Shown: piece after piece, positions 26,131 through 38,360 of the stretch
Position numbering within the stretch: position 1 is the first letter of the stretch
How the letters are laid out: each line of letters starts with the position of its first letter
Assembly (NCBI RefSeq): GCF_001570405.1
Contig: NZ_BBYM01000049.1
Location: forward strand, 1-51,213
Direction of reading: 5' to 3'
Source: Microtetraspora niveoalba
GTDB lineage: Bacteria > Actinomycetota > Actinomycetes > Streptosporangiales > Streptosporangiaceae
Length of the DNA: 51,213 nt
Position numbers and translations under genes: made by a program
Notes under the pieces: model-generated
The model's input: the letters and a program-made list of their open reading frames with translations, nothing else
Databases searched by the model: none
What the model was told of the DNA's origin: nothing

Positions 26131-26813
26131 TGCCCATCAGAGTGCTGCTGGTGGACGACCAGCCGCTTTTGCGTACCGGATTCCGCTTCATCCTTGAGGC
26201 CGAGCAGGACGTCACCGTCGTCGGCGAGGCGGGCGACGGCGCGACGGCGATGGAGCAGTCGAGGGCGCTGCTGCCCGACGTCGTCCTCATGGACATCCGC
26301 ATGCCGGGCATGGACGGCATCGAGGCGACCCGGCGCATCGTGCGCGAGGCGGCGGCCAGCGCGCACGTGCCCAAGGTCCTGGTGCTGACCACCTTCGACC
26401 TGGACGAGTACATCGTGGAGGCGCTCCGCGCCGGGGCGAGCGGTTTCCTGCTGAAGGACGTGCCGCCCGACGACCTCGTGCAGGCGATCCGGGTGGTGGC
26501 GGGAGGCGACGCGATCGTGGCGCCGAGCATCACGCGGCGGCTGCTCGACCGGTTCGCCACCCGGCTGCCCTCGGCGCACGAGCGCGCGGTCCCGGCCCGG
26601 CTCGACCGGCTGACCGAGCGCGAGCTGGAGGTGCTCCAGCTCATCGCCAAGGGCATGTCCAACGCCGAGATCGCGGCGAAGCTGGTGGTCAGCGAGACCA
26701 CGGTGAAGACGCACGTCGGGAACGTGCTGACCAAGCTCTCCCTGCGCGACCGGGTGCAGGCGGTGGTGCTCGCGTACGAGACCGGGCTGATCACGCCGGG
26801 GGCCCGCTCCTGA
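26130..26813 (+). CDS. LuxR-family response regulator
   Basis: Partner of the preceding histidine kinase; 227 residues from ATG 26130. The receiver domain has the acidic pair DD near the start, the phosphorylated Asp in VLMDIRMPGMDG (about residue 54) and the switch Thr and Lys (LTTF, LLKDVPPDD). The LuxR-type DNA-binding domain is at about 160-225 (LTERELEVLQLIAKGMSNAEI). AAGGA at 26119-26123 is six bases from ATG 26130; the ATG directly before it, 26127, is only three bases away. Either way it overlaps the kinase stop. Target genes are unknown. It converges on the oppF gene 24 bases later. Confidence 0.93.
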   Translation: MPIRVLLVDDQPLLRTGFRFILEAEQDVTVVGEAGDGATAMEQSRALLPDVVLMDIRMPGMDGIEATRRIVREAAASAHVPKVLVLTTFDLDEYIVEALRAGASGFLLKDVPPDDLVQAIRVVAGGDAIVAPSITRRLLDRFATRLPSAHERAVPARLDRLTERELEVLQLIAKGMSNAEIAAKLVVSETTVKTHVGNVLTKLSLRDRVQAVVLAYETGLITPGARS

Positions 26814-26826
26814 CGGGCCGCCCGGC

Positions 26827-26841
26827 GTGACCGCGGGTCAC
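26827..26841. terminator. Small hairpin between response regulator and oppF ends
   Basis: GTGACC and GGTCAC pair around GCG, in the short gap between the two convergent genes, overlapping the oppF stop codon. It may help end both transcripts; the stem is only 6 bp. Confidence 0.3.
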
Positions 26842-27908
26842 GACGCCGCTTCCGTCTTCTCCTCCGTGCCCTCCCCTGGCGCCGCGTCGCCGGACGCCTT
26901 CGTGGCGGCGGCCGCGTCCCCGGACGCGGGCGCGTTCTCCGGGAAGTGGCAGGCCACCTGGTGGCCGCCCGCGAGCGCGAGCAGCGGCGGCTCGACCTGG
27001 GAGCAGATCTCCTGCGCCTTCCAGCAGCGGGTGTGGAAGCGGCAGGCGGGCGGCGGGTTGAGCGGCGAGGGCACGTCGCCCAGCAGCCGGATGCGGTCGC
27101 GTTCCTTGCGCCGCTTCGGGTCCGGGATCGGCACCGCCGACAGGAGCGCGTTCGTGTACGGGTGCATCGGCGACTCGTACAGGCTCTTGCGGTCGGCCAG
27201 CTCGACGATCTTGCCGAGGTACATGACCGCGACCCGGTCGCTGATGTGCCGGACCACCGACAGGTCGTGCGCGATCACCACGTAGGTGAGGTCGAGCTCG
27301 TTCTGCAGGTCCTCCAGCAGGTTGACCACCTGCGCCTGGATCGACACGTCGAGCGCGGACACCGGCTCGTCGGCGATGATCAGCTTGGGCTTGAGCGCGA
27401 GCGTACGGGCGATGCCGATGCGCTGGCGCTGGCCGCCGGAGAACTCGTGCGGGTACCGGTTGTAGTGCTCCGGGTTGAGCCCGACCAGCTCCAGGATCTC
27501 CTGGACCGCCTTCTTGGTGCCCTGCTCGGTCTCGATCCCCTGGATCCGGAACGGCGCGCCGACGATGGCGCCGACCGTGTGCCGGGGGTTGAGCGAGCTG
27601 TAGGGGTCCTGGAAGATCATCTGGACGTCGCGGCGGAGCGGCCGCAACCGCCCCTGCGACATGTGGGTGACGTCGTGCCCGTCGAAGACGACCTTCCCGC
27701 CGGTCGGCTCGATCAGCCGCGTGATCAGCCGTCCGGTGGTCGTCTTGCCGCAGCCCGACTCTCCCACGAGGCCGAGGGTCTCGCCCTTGACGACGTCGAA
27801 GCTGACGCCGTCCACGGCCTTGACCGCGCCCACCTGCCGCTTGAGCAGCCCCTTGGTGACCGGGAAGTGCTTCTGCAGGTCCTGCACGCTCAGCAGAGGC
27901 TCCGTCAT
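26838..27908 (-). CDS. oppF: Oligopeptide/dipeptide ABC transporter ATP-binding protein (OppF type)
   Basis: One of two ATPases of the peptide importer, 356 residues. Walker A GESGCGKT (about residue 47), Q-loop [13 protein letters not shown], signature [10 protein letters not shown], Walker [13 protein letters not shown] and switch His in VIAHDLS are all present. The C-terminal oligopeptide-type extension carries the Cys-containing motif [17 protein letters not shown] that binds an Fe-S cluster in some homologues. ATG 27908 overlaps the oppD stop (ATGA). The gene is last in oppC-A-B-D-F. An Ala/Glu-rich tail of about 30 residues ends the protein. Peptide versus nickel or other solute cannot be decided from the ATPase alone. 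Confidence 0.92.
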   Translation of the reverse strand: MTEPLLSVQDLQKHFPVTKGLLKRQVGAVKAVDGVSFDVVKGETLGLVGESGCGKTTTGRLITRLIEPTGGKVVFDGHDVTHMSQGRLRPLRRDVQMIFQDPYSSLNPRHTVGAIVGAPFRIQGIETEQGTKKAVQEILELVGLNPEHYNRYPHEFSGGQRQRIGIARTLALKPKLIIADEPVSALDVSIQAQVVNLLEDLQNELDLTYVVIAHDLSVVRHISDRVAVMYLGKIVELADRKSLYESPMHPYTNALLSAVPIPDPKRRKERDRIRLLGDVPSPLNPPPACRFHTRCWKAQEICSQVEPPLLALAGGHQVACHFPENAPASGDAAAATKASGDAAPGEGTEEKTEAAS

Positions 27909-28930
27909 GACGCCTCCAGGTTGGGCTTGATCTCGTTCTCCCAGACGGTTCGCCGCTCGTCGCGGGACAGGTGGCAGCGGACCAGGTGGCCGCCCTCGCT
28001 CTCCAGGAGCTCGGGCACCTCGGTGGTGGACCTGCCGCCGGTGCGGTCGCCGTACACGCAGCGCGGGTTGAAGGCGCAGCCCGGCGGCACGTTGATCAGG
28101 GAGGGCGGGGAGCCCTTGATCGGCATCAGCCGCTCGGTGCGCTCCCGGTCCAGGCGGGGCATCGAGCCGAGGAGCCCCCAGGTGTACGGGTGCTCCGGCC
28201 GCTCGAAGATGTCCTCGGACGTGCCGTACTCGATGGCCTTGCCGGCGTACATCACGAGGATGTCGTCGGACAGCTCGGCGACCACGCCCAGGTCGTGGGT
28301 GATGATGATCAGCGCGGCGTTGAAGTCGCGCTGCAGGTCGCGCATGAGGTCGAGGATCTGCGCCTGCACGGTCACGTCGAGGGCGGTCGTCGGCTCGTCG
28401 GCGATGAGCAGCTCGGGGTCGCAGCTCAGCGCCATGGCGATCATGGCGCGCTGCCGCATGCCCCCGGAGAACTCGTGGGGGTAGCTGTCCACCCGCCGGT
28501 CGGGCTGCGGGATGCCGACCCGGTCGAGCATCTCGATCGCGTGCTTGCGCGCGACCTTCTTGCTCACGTCGTGGTGGATCCGGTACGCCTCGACGATCTG
28601 CGCGCCCACCGTGTAGAAGGGGTGCATCGCCGACAGCGGATCCTGGAAGATCATCGCCATCTTCTTGCCGCGCAGGGTGCGCACGTGTTCGGCGCTCGCG
28701 CTGACGAGCTCCTCGCCGTCCAGCCAGATCTCGCCGGAGATCTTGGCACGGCCGCCCTTGTGCAGGCCGAGGATGCCGAGGCTGGTGACGCTCTTGCCCG
28801 AGCCGGACTCGCCCACGATGCCGAGGGTCTTGCCCCGCTCCAGCCGGAACGAGAGCCCGTCCACGGACCTGACCAGGCCGTCGTCGCTCGGGAAGTGGAT
28901 CCGCAGATCCTTCAGTTCAAGGAAGGTCAC
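27905..28930 (-). CDS. oppD: Oligopeptide/dipeptide ABC transporter ATP-binding protein (OppD type)
   Basis: Second ATPase of the peptide importer, 341 residues. Walker [10 protein letters not shown]-loop [13 protein letters not shown], signature [10 protein letters not shown], Walker [15 protein letters not shown] and switch His in IITHDLG are intact. The C-terminal oligo_HPY region includes [11 protein letters not shown]. The GTG start at 28930 overlaps the oppB stop (GTGA) and its stop overlaps the oppF start, so oppB-D-F are translationally coupled. It forms a heterodimer with OppF under the OppB/OppC membrane pair. Confidence 0.92.
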   Translation of the reverse strand: MTFLELKDLRIHFPSDDGLVRSVDGLSFRLERGKTLGIVGESGSGKSVTSLGILGLHKGGRAKISGEIWLDGEELVSASAEHVRTLRGKKMAMIFQDPLSAMHPFYTVGAQIVEAYRIHHDVSKKVARKHAIEMLDRVGIPQPDRRVDSYPHEFSGGMRQRAMIAMALSCDPELLIADEPTTALDVTVQAQILDLMRDLQRDFNAALIIITHDLGVVAELSDDILVMYAGKAIEYGTSEDIFERPEHPYTWGLLGSMPRLDRERTERLMPIKGSPPSLINVPPGCAFNPRCVYGDRTGGRSTTEVPELLESEGGHLVRCHLSRDERRTVWENEIKPNLEAS

Positions 28931-29940
28931 GTCAGCCTCACCCTCGGGTCGACCACCGCGTACAGCAGGTCGACGACCAGGTTCGCCACGACGACGAAGA
29001 ACGCGGTGAGCATCGTCACGCCCATGATTTGCGGCAGGTCGTTCTTCAGGATCGCGGTGATCGCGTACTTGCCCACGCCGTTCAGGGAGAAGGTGCTCTC
29101 GGTGAGCACCGCGCCGCCGAGCAGCAGGCCGAAGTCGAGACCGAAGATCGTCACGATCGGGGTCAGCGCGCCGCGCAGCCCGTGCTTGGCGATCACGGTG
29201 CGCTCGGGCAGGCCCTTCGCCCGCGCGGTGCGGATGTAGTCCTCGCCCATGGTCTCCAGCATTCCGGCCCGGGTGAGCCGCGCGTACGAGGCCGCGTACA
29301 GGAACGCCAGCGTGATCCAGGGAAGGATCATGTTGTACGCCCAGTCCACGGGGTTCTCGGTGATCGGCGTGTAGCTCCCGCCGGGCGCGGTGATGCCGAG
29401 GCCGTAGCTGAAGACGACCAGCGAGACGATACCCGTGAAGAAGACCGGCAACGAGACGCCGGCGAGCGCGACGCCCATGGCGGCGCGGTCGAAGACGCTG
29501 CCCTTGCGCAGCGCCGACAGCACACCGGTGGCGACGCCGGCCAGCACCCAGATCACCGCGGCCCCGGACGCCAGGGACACGGTCACCGGAAGGCGGTCGA
29601 GCAGGTCGTGCCAGACCGGCTGGTGGCTGATGAAGGAGTAGCCGAAGCAGGGGGCGGGGCATTGTTCCACGCCGGCGCCCGTATCGTACTCCGCTCCGGC
29701 GACGATCCCCTTGACCCAGCGGCCGTACTGGACGATCACGGGGTCGTTGAATCCCAGCCGGTCGGCGAGGTTGCCGACCGTCTCCTCCGTCGCCGACTTC
29801 CCGACGTACCGGGCCGCGAAGTCGTCGGCCGTGGCCCCGGCCGCGCGGGGGACGACGAAGAAGATCGCGAAGGTGACCATGCTCACCACCGCGAGCATGA
29901 TCAGGGCGCCGATGAGGCGCTTGATGATGTATGTGACCAC
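28927..29940 (-). CDS. oppB: Oligopeptide ABC transporter permease (OppB type)
   Basis: Membrane subunit of 337 residues beginning with the typical YIIKRLIGALIMLAVVSMVTF span. About six membrane segments are visible, with a large outside loop (about residues 35-115) after the first, as in DppB/OppB. The EAA-like cytoplasmic loop reads YIRTARAKGLPERTVIAKHGL. The GTG at 29940 has a run of G residues just upstream. It follows oppA across a strong 11-bp hairpin (29956-29982), which may lower permease expression relative to the binding protein. Confidence 0.92.
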   Translation of the reverse strand: MVTYIIKRLIGALIMLAVVSMVTFAIFFVVPRAAGATADDFAARYVGKSATEETVGNLADRLGFNDPVIVQYGRWVKGIVAGAEYDTGAGVEQCPAPCFGYSFISHQPVWHDLLDRLPVTVSLASGAAVIWVLAGVATGVLSALRKGSVFDRAAMGVALAGVSLPVFFTGIVSLVVFSYGLGITAPGGSYTPITENPVDWAYNMILPWITLAFLYAASYARLTRAGMLETMGEDYIRTARAKGLPERTVIAKHGLRGALTPIVTIFGLDFGLLLGGAVLTESTFSLNGVGKYAITAILKNDLPQIMGVTMLTAFFVVVANLVVDLLYAVVDPRVRLT

Positions 29941-29955
29941 AGTCCCCCCGGCTCC

Positions 29956-29982
29956 GGGGGCCGGCCGCGCGGGCCGGCCCCC
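29956..29982 (-). terminator. Strong intra-operon hairpin between oppA and oppB
   Basis: A perfect 11-bp stem (GGGGGCCGGCC and GGCCGGCCCCC) with a 5-base loop lies between the oppA stop and oppB start. No T-tract follows on the minus strand. It could be a partial terminator or an mRNA-stabilising structure giving more binding protein than permease, as known for other importer operons. Confidence 0.6.
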
Positions 29983-30023
29983 TTCCGCCCTGGCTTACTG
30001 GAACGGACGGATATGCCGGACGG

Positions 30024-31787
30024 TTACGAGACGCCCAGGTTGAGGTAGTCGTACATGTCCCAGGCGCCGCTGACCGCCGCGTTGGTCATGCCGGCGCCGC
30101 GCACGAGGACGGCCTTCGAGTAGACGCCCGGGAGGACGAAGGCGTTCTCCATGACCTTCTGGTCCACCTCGCCCCACAGGGCGTCACGCTTGGCGACGTC
30201 CGTCTCGACGTACGCCTTGTCGATCAGCGCGTCGACCTCGGGGCTCTTCACGCTGAGGTTGTAGTTGCCCGAGGCGCGGATCGTGCGGCTGTCGGTGATC
30301 TGGGACATGAAGCCGAAGCCGTCGTTCCAGTCGGCGCCCCAGCCGTTGGTGGCAAGGCCGATCTTGTTCTTCTTCACGAACTCCGGCTTGCCGGCGTACA
30401 GCGAGTAGTAGTCGCTGGTCGGGTAGCCCTTGAGGGTCAGCTTGATGCCGACCTTGGCGAGCGCCTGCTGCAGCGACTCGGCGGTGGCCTTCTCCTTCGG
30501 ACGGTCGGCGCGGTACGACATGTTCGTCTCGAAGCCGTCGGGGTGGCCGCAGGCCGCGAGCGCCGCCTTGGCCTTCTCCACGTCGCCGGTGCCGGTCGGG
30601 TAGAGGTCGAGCTTCTTCCACCCGCCGATCGACGGCGGCATCAGGCTGGAGGCGATGTCGCCGCCGGCGAACTCGCCGCCGTAGGCGTTCTGCAGGCCGA
30701 CCCGGTCCGCGCCGTAGATGACGGCCTTGCGGCACTCGATGTTGTCCAGCGGCGGGACGTCGCCGATGATCGAGGTGTACCAGGTGCGCGCCTGGGTCGG
30801 GTTGTCGGTCCTGGCCTTGATCGCCGGGTCGGACAGCACACGGCTGAGCGCGGCCGGCTGGACGCCGGAGCCGGCGAGGTCGATGTGCAGGTCGCCGGCG
30901 AGGATCCGGTTGTCGAGGTCGTCCGCGTTGACGTTGAGGGAGATCTCGTACCGGTCCGGGAGCGCCTTGCGGATCGGGTCGGTCGCCGGGTCCCAGTTCG
31001 GGTTGCGGACCAGGGTGTACTGCTTGCCCGCCTCGACCTTCTCGAACATGTACGGCCCGGAGGCGACCACGTGGTCGCGGTACTTCACGCCGGTGTCCTT
31101 GGCCTTCGGGACCGGGACCGTGCCGGGCAGCGCGGCGAAGTAGTCGAAGCCGCCGTAGGCGCGGTTCAGGTGGAAGACGATCGTCTGGTCGTCCGGCGTC
31201 TCGATGGCCTGGTCGGTGTTGACGTCCGGCGTCTTGTAGACGCTCTTGAAGTCCTTCGGCAGGTCCAGCCAGTCGTTGAAGTACGTGGGGCCGTTGACCA
31301 GGGTGTCCTTGTCCATCGACCGCAGCACCGCGTACTTCACGTCCTTGGACGTGATCGGCGTGCCGTCCTCGAACTTGACGCCGGCGCGGAGCTTGTAGGT
31401 CCACGTCTTGCCGCCGTCGCTCGGGGTGCCCAGGCTCTCGGCGAGGTCGGGGACCAGCTCGCGGCCCTTGGCGCCCGCGTCGGGCTTGAAGGTCACGAGC
31501 GGGCGGCCGTAGATCCGCAGGAGGTTCCAGGACATGGCGTAGTACGTGTCACCGGGGTCGACGGAGTCCCAGTCCTCGGAGACGGCCATCTTCAGCGTGC
31601 CGCCCTTCTTGTCCGAAGGGTTGAACACCGCCTCCAGAGCCGCGTTCGGCACGTCCTTCGCGGCGGAGGCGCCGGACGAGCCGCCCTCGGTCTTCTTGGT
31701 GTCGGCGCCGCCGCCACCGCAGGCCGACAGGCCCAGGGCGAGAGCGGCACCGGCGGCCACGATCGCCGCGGCCGATTTCTTCGTCAT
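30024..31787 (-). CDS. oppA: Oligopeptide-binding lipoprotein (family 5 solute-binding protein)
   Basis: Extracytoplasmic receptor of the peptide importer, 587 residues. A lipoprotein signal peptide ends in lipobox LSAC, with C23 as the lipidated residue, followed by a flexible Gly/Ser/Thr/Lys linker. The SBP_bac_5 fold is evident from GGTLKMAVSEDWDSVDPGD, the conserved segment LRAGVKFEDGTPITSKDVKYA, and a C-terminal WGADWNDGFGF region. ATG 31787 is preceded by AAGGGG. It is the second gene of the operon, between oppC and oppB. Family 5 also contains receptors for nickel, haem or opines; peptide is the default reading. Confidence 0.93.
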   Translation of the reverse strand: MTKKSAAAIVAAGAALALGLSACGGGGADTKKTEGGSSGASAAKDVPNAALEAVFNPSDKKGGTLKMAVSEDWDSVDPGDTYYAMSWNLLRIYGRPLVTFKPDAGAKGRELVPDLAESLGTPSDGGKTWTYKLRAGVKFEDGTPITSKDVKYAVLRSMDKDTLVNGPTYFNDWLDLPKDFKSVYKTPDVNTDQAIETPDDQTIVFHLNRAYGGFDYFAALPGTVPVPKAKDTGVKYRDHVVASGPYMFEKVEAGKQYTLVRNPNWDPATDPIRKALPDRYEISLNVNADDLDNRILAGDLHIDLAGSGVQPAALSRVLSDPAIKARTDNPTQARTWYTSIIGDVPPLDNIECRKAVIYGADRVGLQNAYGGEFAGGDIASSLMPPSIGGWKKLDLYPTGTGDVEKAKAALAACGHPDGFETNMSYRADRPKEKATAESLQQALAKVGIKLTLKGYPTSDYYSLYAGKPEFVKKNKIGLATNGWGADWNDGFGFMSQITDSRTIRASGNYNLSVKSPEVDALIDKAYVETDVAKRDALWGEVDQKVMENAFVLPGVYSKAVLVRGAGMTNAAVSGAWDMYDYLNLGVS

Positions 31788-31834
31788 TTACTAGCACCCC
31801 TTGCTGGTAGGGATAACGGGGATGTAATGAGGGT

Positions 31835-32839
31835 TCAGCGGGACGACTTGGGGTCCAGGGCGTCGCGCAGCCCGTCCCCGAAGAGGTTGAAGGCGAGCAC
31901 GGTGATGAAGATCGCCATGCCCGGGAAGAACATGAAGTGCGGGACGGTGTAGTACTTCACCGCGTCCGAGAGCATGCCGCCCCAGGTCGCCGTCGGCGCG
32001 GGGATGCCGACGCCCAGGAACGAGAGCGCGGCCTCGAACAGCACGTTGGTCGGGATCAGCAGCGTCGCGTAGATGAGGATCGGCGCGATCAGGTTCGGCA
32101 GGATCTCGCGGAACAGGATGTACGGCCCGCGCGCGCCCAGGCTGCGCGCCGCGTCCACGAACTCGCGCTCGCGCAGCGACAGCGTCTGCCCTCGGATGAT
32201 GCGCCCGATGTACGGCCAGTTGAAGAACCCGATCACGAAGATCAGCAGCAGGATCCGGAGCGTGTCGCCCTTCACCGCCAGCGAGGTCTCGAACTGGGCC
32301 AGGACGCCGATGAGGGCGAGGGAGAAGACGAGCAGCGGGAAGGCGAGGAAGACGTCCATCACCCGGCTGATGAGCGTGTCGACCCAGCCGCCGAAGTACC
32401 CGGCGACGATGCCCATGACCGTCCCGATCACCACTGAGAGCAGCGTGGCGAAGAACGCGATGAGCAGCGAGATCCGCGCGCCGTACACCACGCGGCTGAA
32501 GAGGTCGCGGCCGTTGAGAGGCTCGACACCGAAGAGGAAGTCCCAGCCGATGCCGCTGCCGCCCTTGGGCGTCTGGGTGGCCGGGTCGATCATCTCCTGG
32601 TGGAACTCGTTCGGTGGGTGGCCGAACCAGCCGACGAGCACCGGCGCGAAGATCGCGATCAGGATGAGGAGGATGACGACGATGGCGCCGCCCATGGCGA
32701 CCTTGTCGCGCTTCAACCGCATCCAGGCGATCTGGCCGAGTGAGCGCCCCTGGATGCTCGTGCCCGGCGTCCCGCCGGGCCCGGCCTGCGGCCGCTCCTC
32801 CACGACGGTCGCGGAGGGCGGATCGATCGGGGCGGTCAC
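31835..32839 (-). CDS. oppC: Oligopeptide ABC transporter permease (OppC type)
   Basis: Second membrane subunit, 334 residues. An N-terminal cytoplasmic tail of about 40 residues leads into the OppC_N segment (WMRLKRDKVAMGGAIVV), then six membrane spans. The EAA loop is EFVDAARSLGARGPYILFREILPN, and FLGVGIPAPTATWG is the family's conserved C-terminal motif. GTG 32839 has GGAGG a few bases upstream. The order oppC-A-B-D-F is unusual, since oppC normally follows oppB. A 37-codon open frame ends in an overlap with this start. Confidence 0.92.
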   Translation of the reverse strand: MTAPIDPPSATVVEERPQAGPGGTPGTSIQGRSLGQIAWMRLKRDKVAMGGAIVVILLILIAIFAPVLVGWFGHPPNEFHQEMIDPATQTPKGGSGIGWDFLFGVEPLNGRDLFSRVVYGARISLLIAFFATLLSVVIGTVMGIVAGYFGGWVDTLISRVMDVFLAFPLLVFSLALIGVLAQFETSLAVKGDTLRILLLIFVIGFFNWPYIGRIIRGQTLSLREREFVDAARSLGARGPYILFREILPNLIAPILIYATLLIPTNVLFEAALSFLGVGIPAPTATWGGMLSDAVKYYTVPHFMFFPGMAIFITVLAFNLFGDGLRDALDPKSSR

Positions 32840-32949
32840 CGCGCCTCCACGCTCTCGATAGGCGAACGCGCGTCGCGCTCGCTCGCGGGTTCCCGCCGCG
32901 CCCGCACGCGCGGGTTACGCGTGTCGGCGACCTTGCTTCCCACGGCCAT
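32836..32949 (-). CDS. Possible small leader ORF coupled to oppC
   Basis: ATG at 32949 opens a 37-codon frame whose TGA overlaps the GTG of oppC (GTGA). A G-run lies about nine bases upstream of the ATG. The peptide is Arg-rich (RNPRVRARREPASERDARSP) and matches nothing recognised. It might couple translation of oppC to ribosome movement, or be chance. Composition alone does not settle it. Confidence 0.25.
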   Translation of the reverse strand: MAVGSKVADTRNPRVRARREPASERDARSPIESVEAR

Positions 32950-33053
32950 GCGTGTCGGCCCCCTGGGTTCCAGACGTTCTCGTGTGGTCCCGGCAGGCCC
33001 GGGTCCCAGAAGGGAGGATCTACGTTCTGAACTGCGTAAACAAGCCCAAAGGG

Positions 33054-33156
33054 GGGCTATGTAGCCCAACTGTGATTGACGCGAAACTCATTCGTACTGA
33101 TCTTGGAAGGAATGTCCAAGGTCGGTTCCGGTTGCGTCTCGGAACCGTGACATTCC
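33054..33156. promoter_or_regulatory. Structured region upstream of oppC
   Basis: This AT-richer stretch holds two structures. One is GGGCTA-TG-TAGCCC (33054-33067). The other is a nested stem-loop: outer arms GGAATGTC (33109-33116) and GACATTCC (33149-33156), inner arms CGGTTCC (33123-33129) and GGAACCG (33141-33147) around an 11-base loop. It lies between the 3' end of the small membrane-protein gene and oppC, so it would be in the 5' leader or promoter of the opp operon. It could be a regulator-binding site or an RNA element; none was recognised. Confidence 0.5.
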
Positions 33157-33216
33157 CACCATCCGAGATTTCGCGAGCCGCCCTCGTCCGGACGGCTCGC
33201 GGCGACGCGCCTCAGG

Positions 33217-33240
33217 CCCCGCGCGGAGCGCCGCGCGGGG
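33217..33240 (-). terminator. Hairpin terminator of the small membrane-protein gene
   Basis: A perfect 10-bp stem (CCCCGCGCGG and CCGCGCGGGG) with a 4-base loop starts seven bases after the stop of the minus-strand gene at 33248. No T-run follows. Confidence 0.65.
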
Positions 33241-33247
33241 ACCCGGT

Positions 33248-33724
33248 TCAGCTGATGCCGCGCCGCTTCAGGATGTCCTCGATGTCGGAGAAGTCGTCCG
33301 CGGGGGCGGGCTTGGCGGGACGCTCGACCGGCTTGGCCTTGCCGGCGGAGGCGGCCGGGGTGCCGGTGGGCGTCGGCGCGGCGGCCTCGGCGGCGTCGGC
33401 GCTCCCCCGGCCCCGCGCGATGGCGCGGCCGCGCAGCGCGCCGGAGACGACGAAGAGAAGGACGGACAGGCCGGCCAGGACGACGCCCGCCCACACCGCC
33501 GGCGACAACACCAGGCCGGTCACGAAGGACACGACCGTGGAGACCACGTTCCACAGCGTCGCCAGGATCCCGGTCAGCAGCGCGGCGAGCGGCAGCAGCG
33601 ACCACGCCGTGGCGCGCAGCCCGGCGGCGAGCCCCCGGCGGCGGAACGCCAGGTAGCTCAGCACGAGCCCCACGGCGGTGACTCCCACGCACAGCGGCGT
33701 CCAGGCGATATCGGTGAACGACAT
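33248..33724 (-). CDS. Small membrane protein of unknown function
   Basis: Not recognised. It is 158 residues with about four hydrophobic segments (roughly 8-27, 35-55, 58-75 and 77-96), then a cytoplasmic Ala/Pro/Lys-rich linker and a short conserved-looking C-terminus, DDFSDIEDILKRRGI. ATG 33724 has GAGGAG six bases upstream, and a hairpin terminator follows the stop, so it is a real single-gene unit. The acidic helix at the C-terminus could be a contact for a cytoplasmic partner (inference). Neighbours do not suggest a role. Confidence 0.75.
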   Translation of the reverse strand: MSFTDIAWTPLCVGVTAVGLVLSYLAFRRRGLAAGLRATAWSLLPLAALLTGILATLWNVVSTVVSFVTGLVLSPAVWAGVVLAGLSVLLFVVSGALRGRAIARGRGSADAAEAAAPTPTGTPAASAGKAKPVERPAKPAPADDFSDIEDILKRRGIS

Positions 33725-33920
33725 GACATGCTCCTCTTACGGCGTTCGTTCCATCCTGACACGCGCAGCCCCGGGGCGAGCGCCCCGAGATCACCGGAGC
33801 ACCCTGAGATCTCCCTGAAATGCGCGCGGGAACGGGTCGGGGACGTCCACGGGGAGCCGCCGGCGCGACCGGGCGGGACGTCAGCGAGGAGCAGGGCCGC
33901 GGCCGTACGGGAGGGCGCGG

Positions 33921-34562
33921 TCAGGCGAAGAGACCGCGCAGGAGCGCGACGTCCACGTGGCGCAGCGACGGCACGACGACCCGCCCCGGTGCGGGGTCGA
34001 TCGCCAGCAGGCTGGGCACGGCGACCACGCGGCATCCGGCCGCCGACGCGGAGGCCACGCCGTTCGGCGAGTCCTCCAGCACCGCGCAGCGCCCCGGCTC
34101 GACGGACAGCAGGCCCGTCGCGGTGAGGTACGGCTCGGGGTGCGGCTTGGTCCAGGTGACGTCGTCCGCGGTGACGATGATGTCGAAGTGCTCGCGGCCG
34201 ACGGATTTCAGCACCGCGTCGGCGATCACCCGCAGCGACGAGGTGACCAGCGCGATGGGCACCCCCTCGTCGGCGACCGCGCGGAGCAGCTCGAGCGCCC
34301 CCGGCATGGTCTCCACGCCGTCGGCGAGCCGCCGCTCCATGCCGTCGAGCAGCCACTCGCCGACGACGGACGGCGCCACGTCGGCCTCGGTCACCGCGAG
34401 CATGTACGCGATGCTGCGCTCCCACGAGCCGCCCACGAGCCGCTCCTGGTGCTCGGGTCCCCAGGTGCCGCCGAGGCGGGTCACCACCTCGGACTCCACC
34501 TCGAACCACACCTTCTCGGTGTCGACCAGCAACCCGTCCATGTCGAAGAGAACCGCGTCCAA
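33921..34562 (-). CDS. HAD-family phosphatase, beta-phosphoglucomutase-like
   Basis: Haloacid dehalogenase superfamily hydrolase, 213 residues. Motif I FDMDGLLVDTE is at residues 6-16 (nucleophile and acid Asp), motif II is the Ser in LVTSS, motif III is the Lys in TKPHPEPY and motif IV is VLEDSPNG. The helical cap lies between motifs I and II, as in beta-phosphoglucomutase and sugar-phosphatase relatives. The substrate is unknown. TTG 34562 is chosen because it places motif I at the usual distance and has AAGGGGGA just upstream. It is a separate minus-strand unit downstream of metH. Confidence 0.88.
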   Translation of the reverse strand: MDAVLFDMDGLLVDTEKVWFEVESEVVTRLGGTWGPEHQERLVGGSWERSIAYMLAVTEADVAPSVVGEWLLDGMERRLADGVETMPGALELLRAVADEGVPIALVTSSLRVIADAVLKSVGREHFDIIVTADDVTWTKPHPEPYLTATGLLSVEPGRCAVLEDSPNGVASASAAGCRVVAVPSLLAIDPAPGRVVVPSLRHVDVALLRGLFA

Positions 34563-34703
34563 GCTTCCCCCTTGCCGCTTCGCCGTACCGGTCGATCCAG
34601 GCGCGTCGCCGCGTGCCGGGGGGACCCCATGAGAACACGATCAACGGATGCGCAGGTCAGCCATGCTATACGGGCACGGCCCGGCACCCGCGCGCGGGGA
34701 CGC

Positions 34704-38168
<3,465 letters not shown>

Positions 38169-38360
38169 GCGCCAAGCCTATCCGGACGCGCGCCGGCGCT
38201 ATTGAACGCGTCGGCCAATAGGAACGACCCGGGCCCCCGCCCGGTTCCCCACCGCGGCGGGCCGACGATCATCGAACGGCGCGTGGGTGACGCCGGAGGC
38301 CGGTCACCGAATAGTCTTGGGGGAAGGTCACATCCCTGTGGGCCAGTGAGGAGGCGGCGC

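Noticed and set aside
38169-38360. Cobalamin riboswitch upstream of metH.
   Set aside because: No B12-box-like sequence or long leader was seen; the likely start of the metH mRNA is at or next to the ATG.
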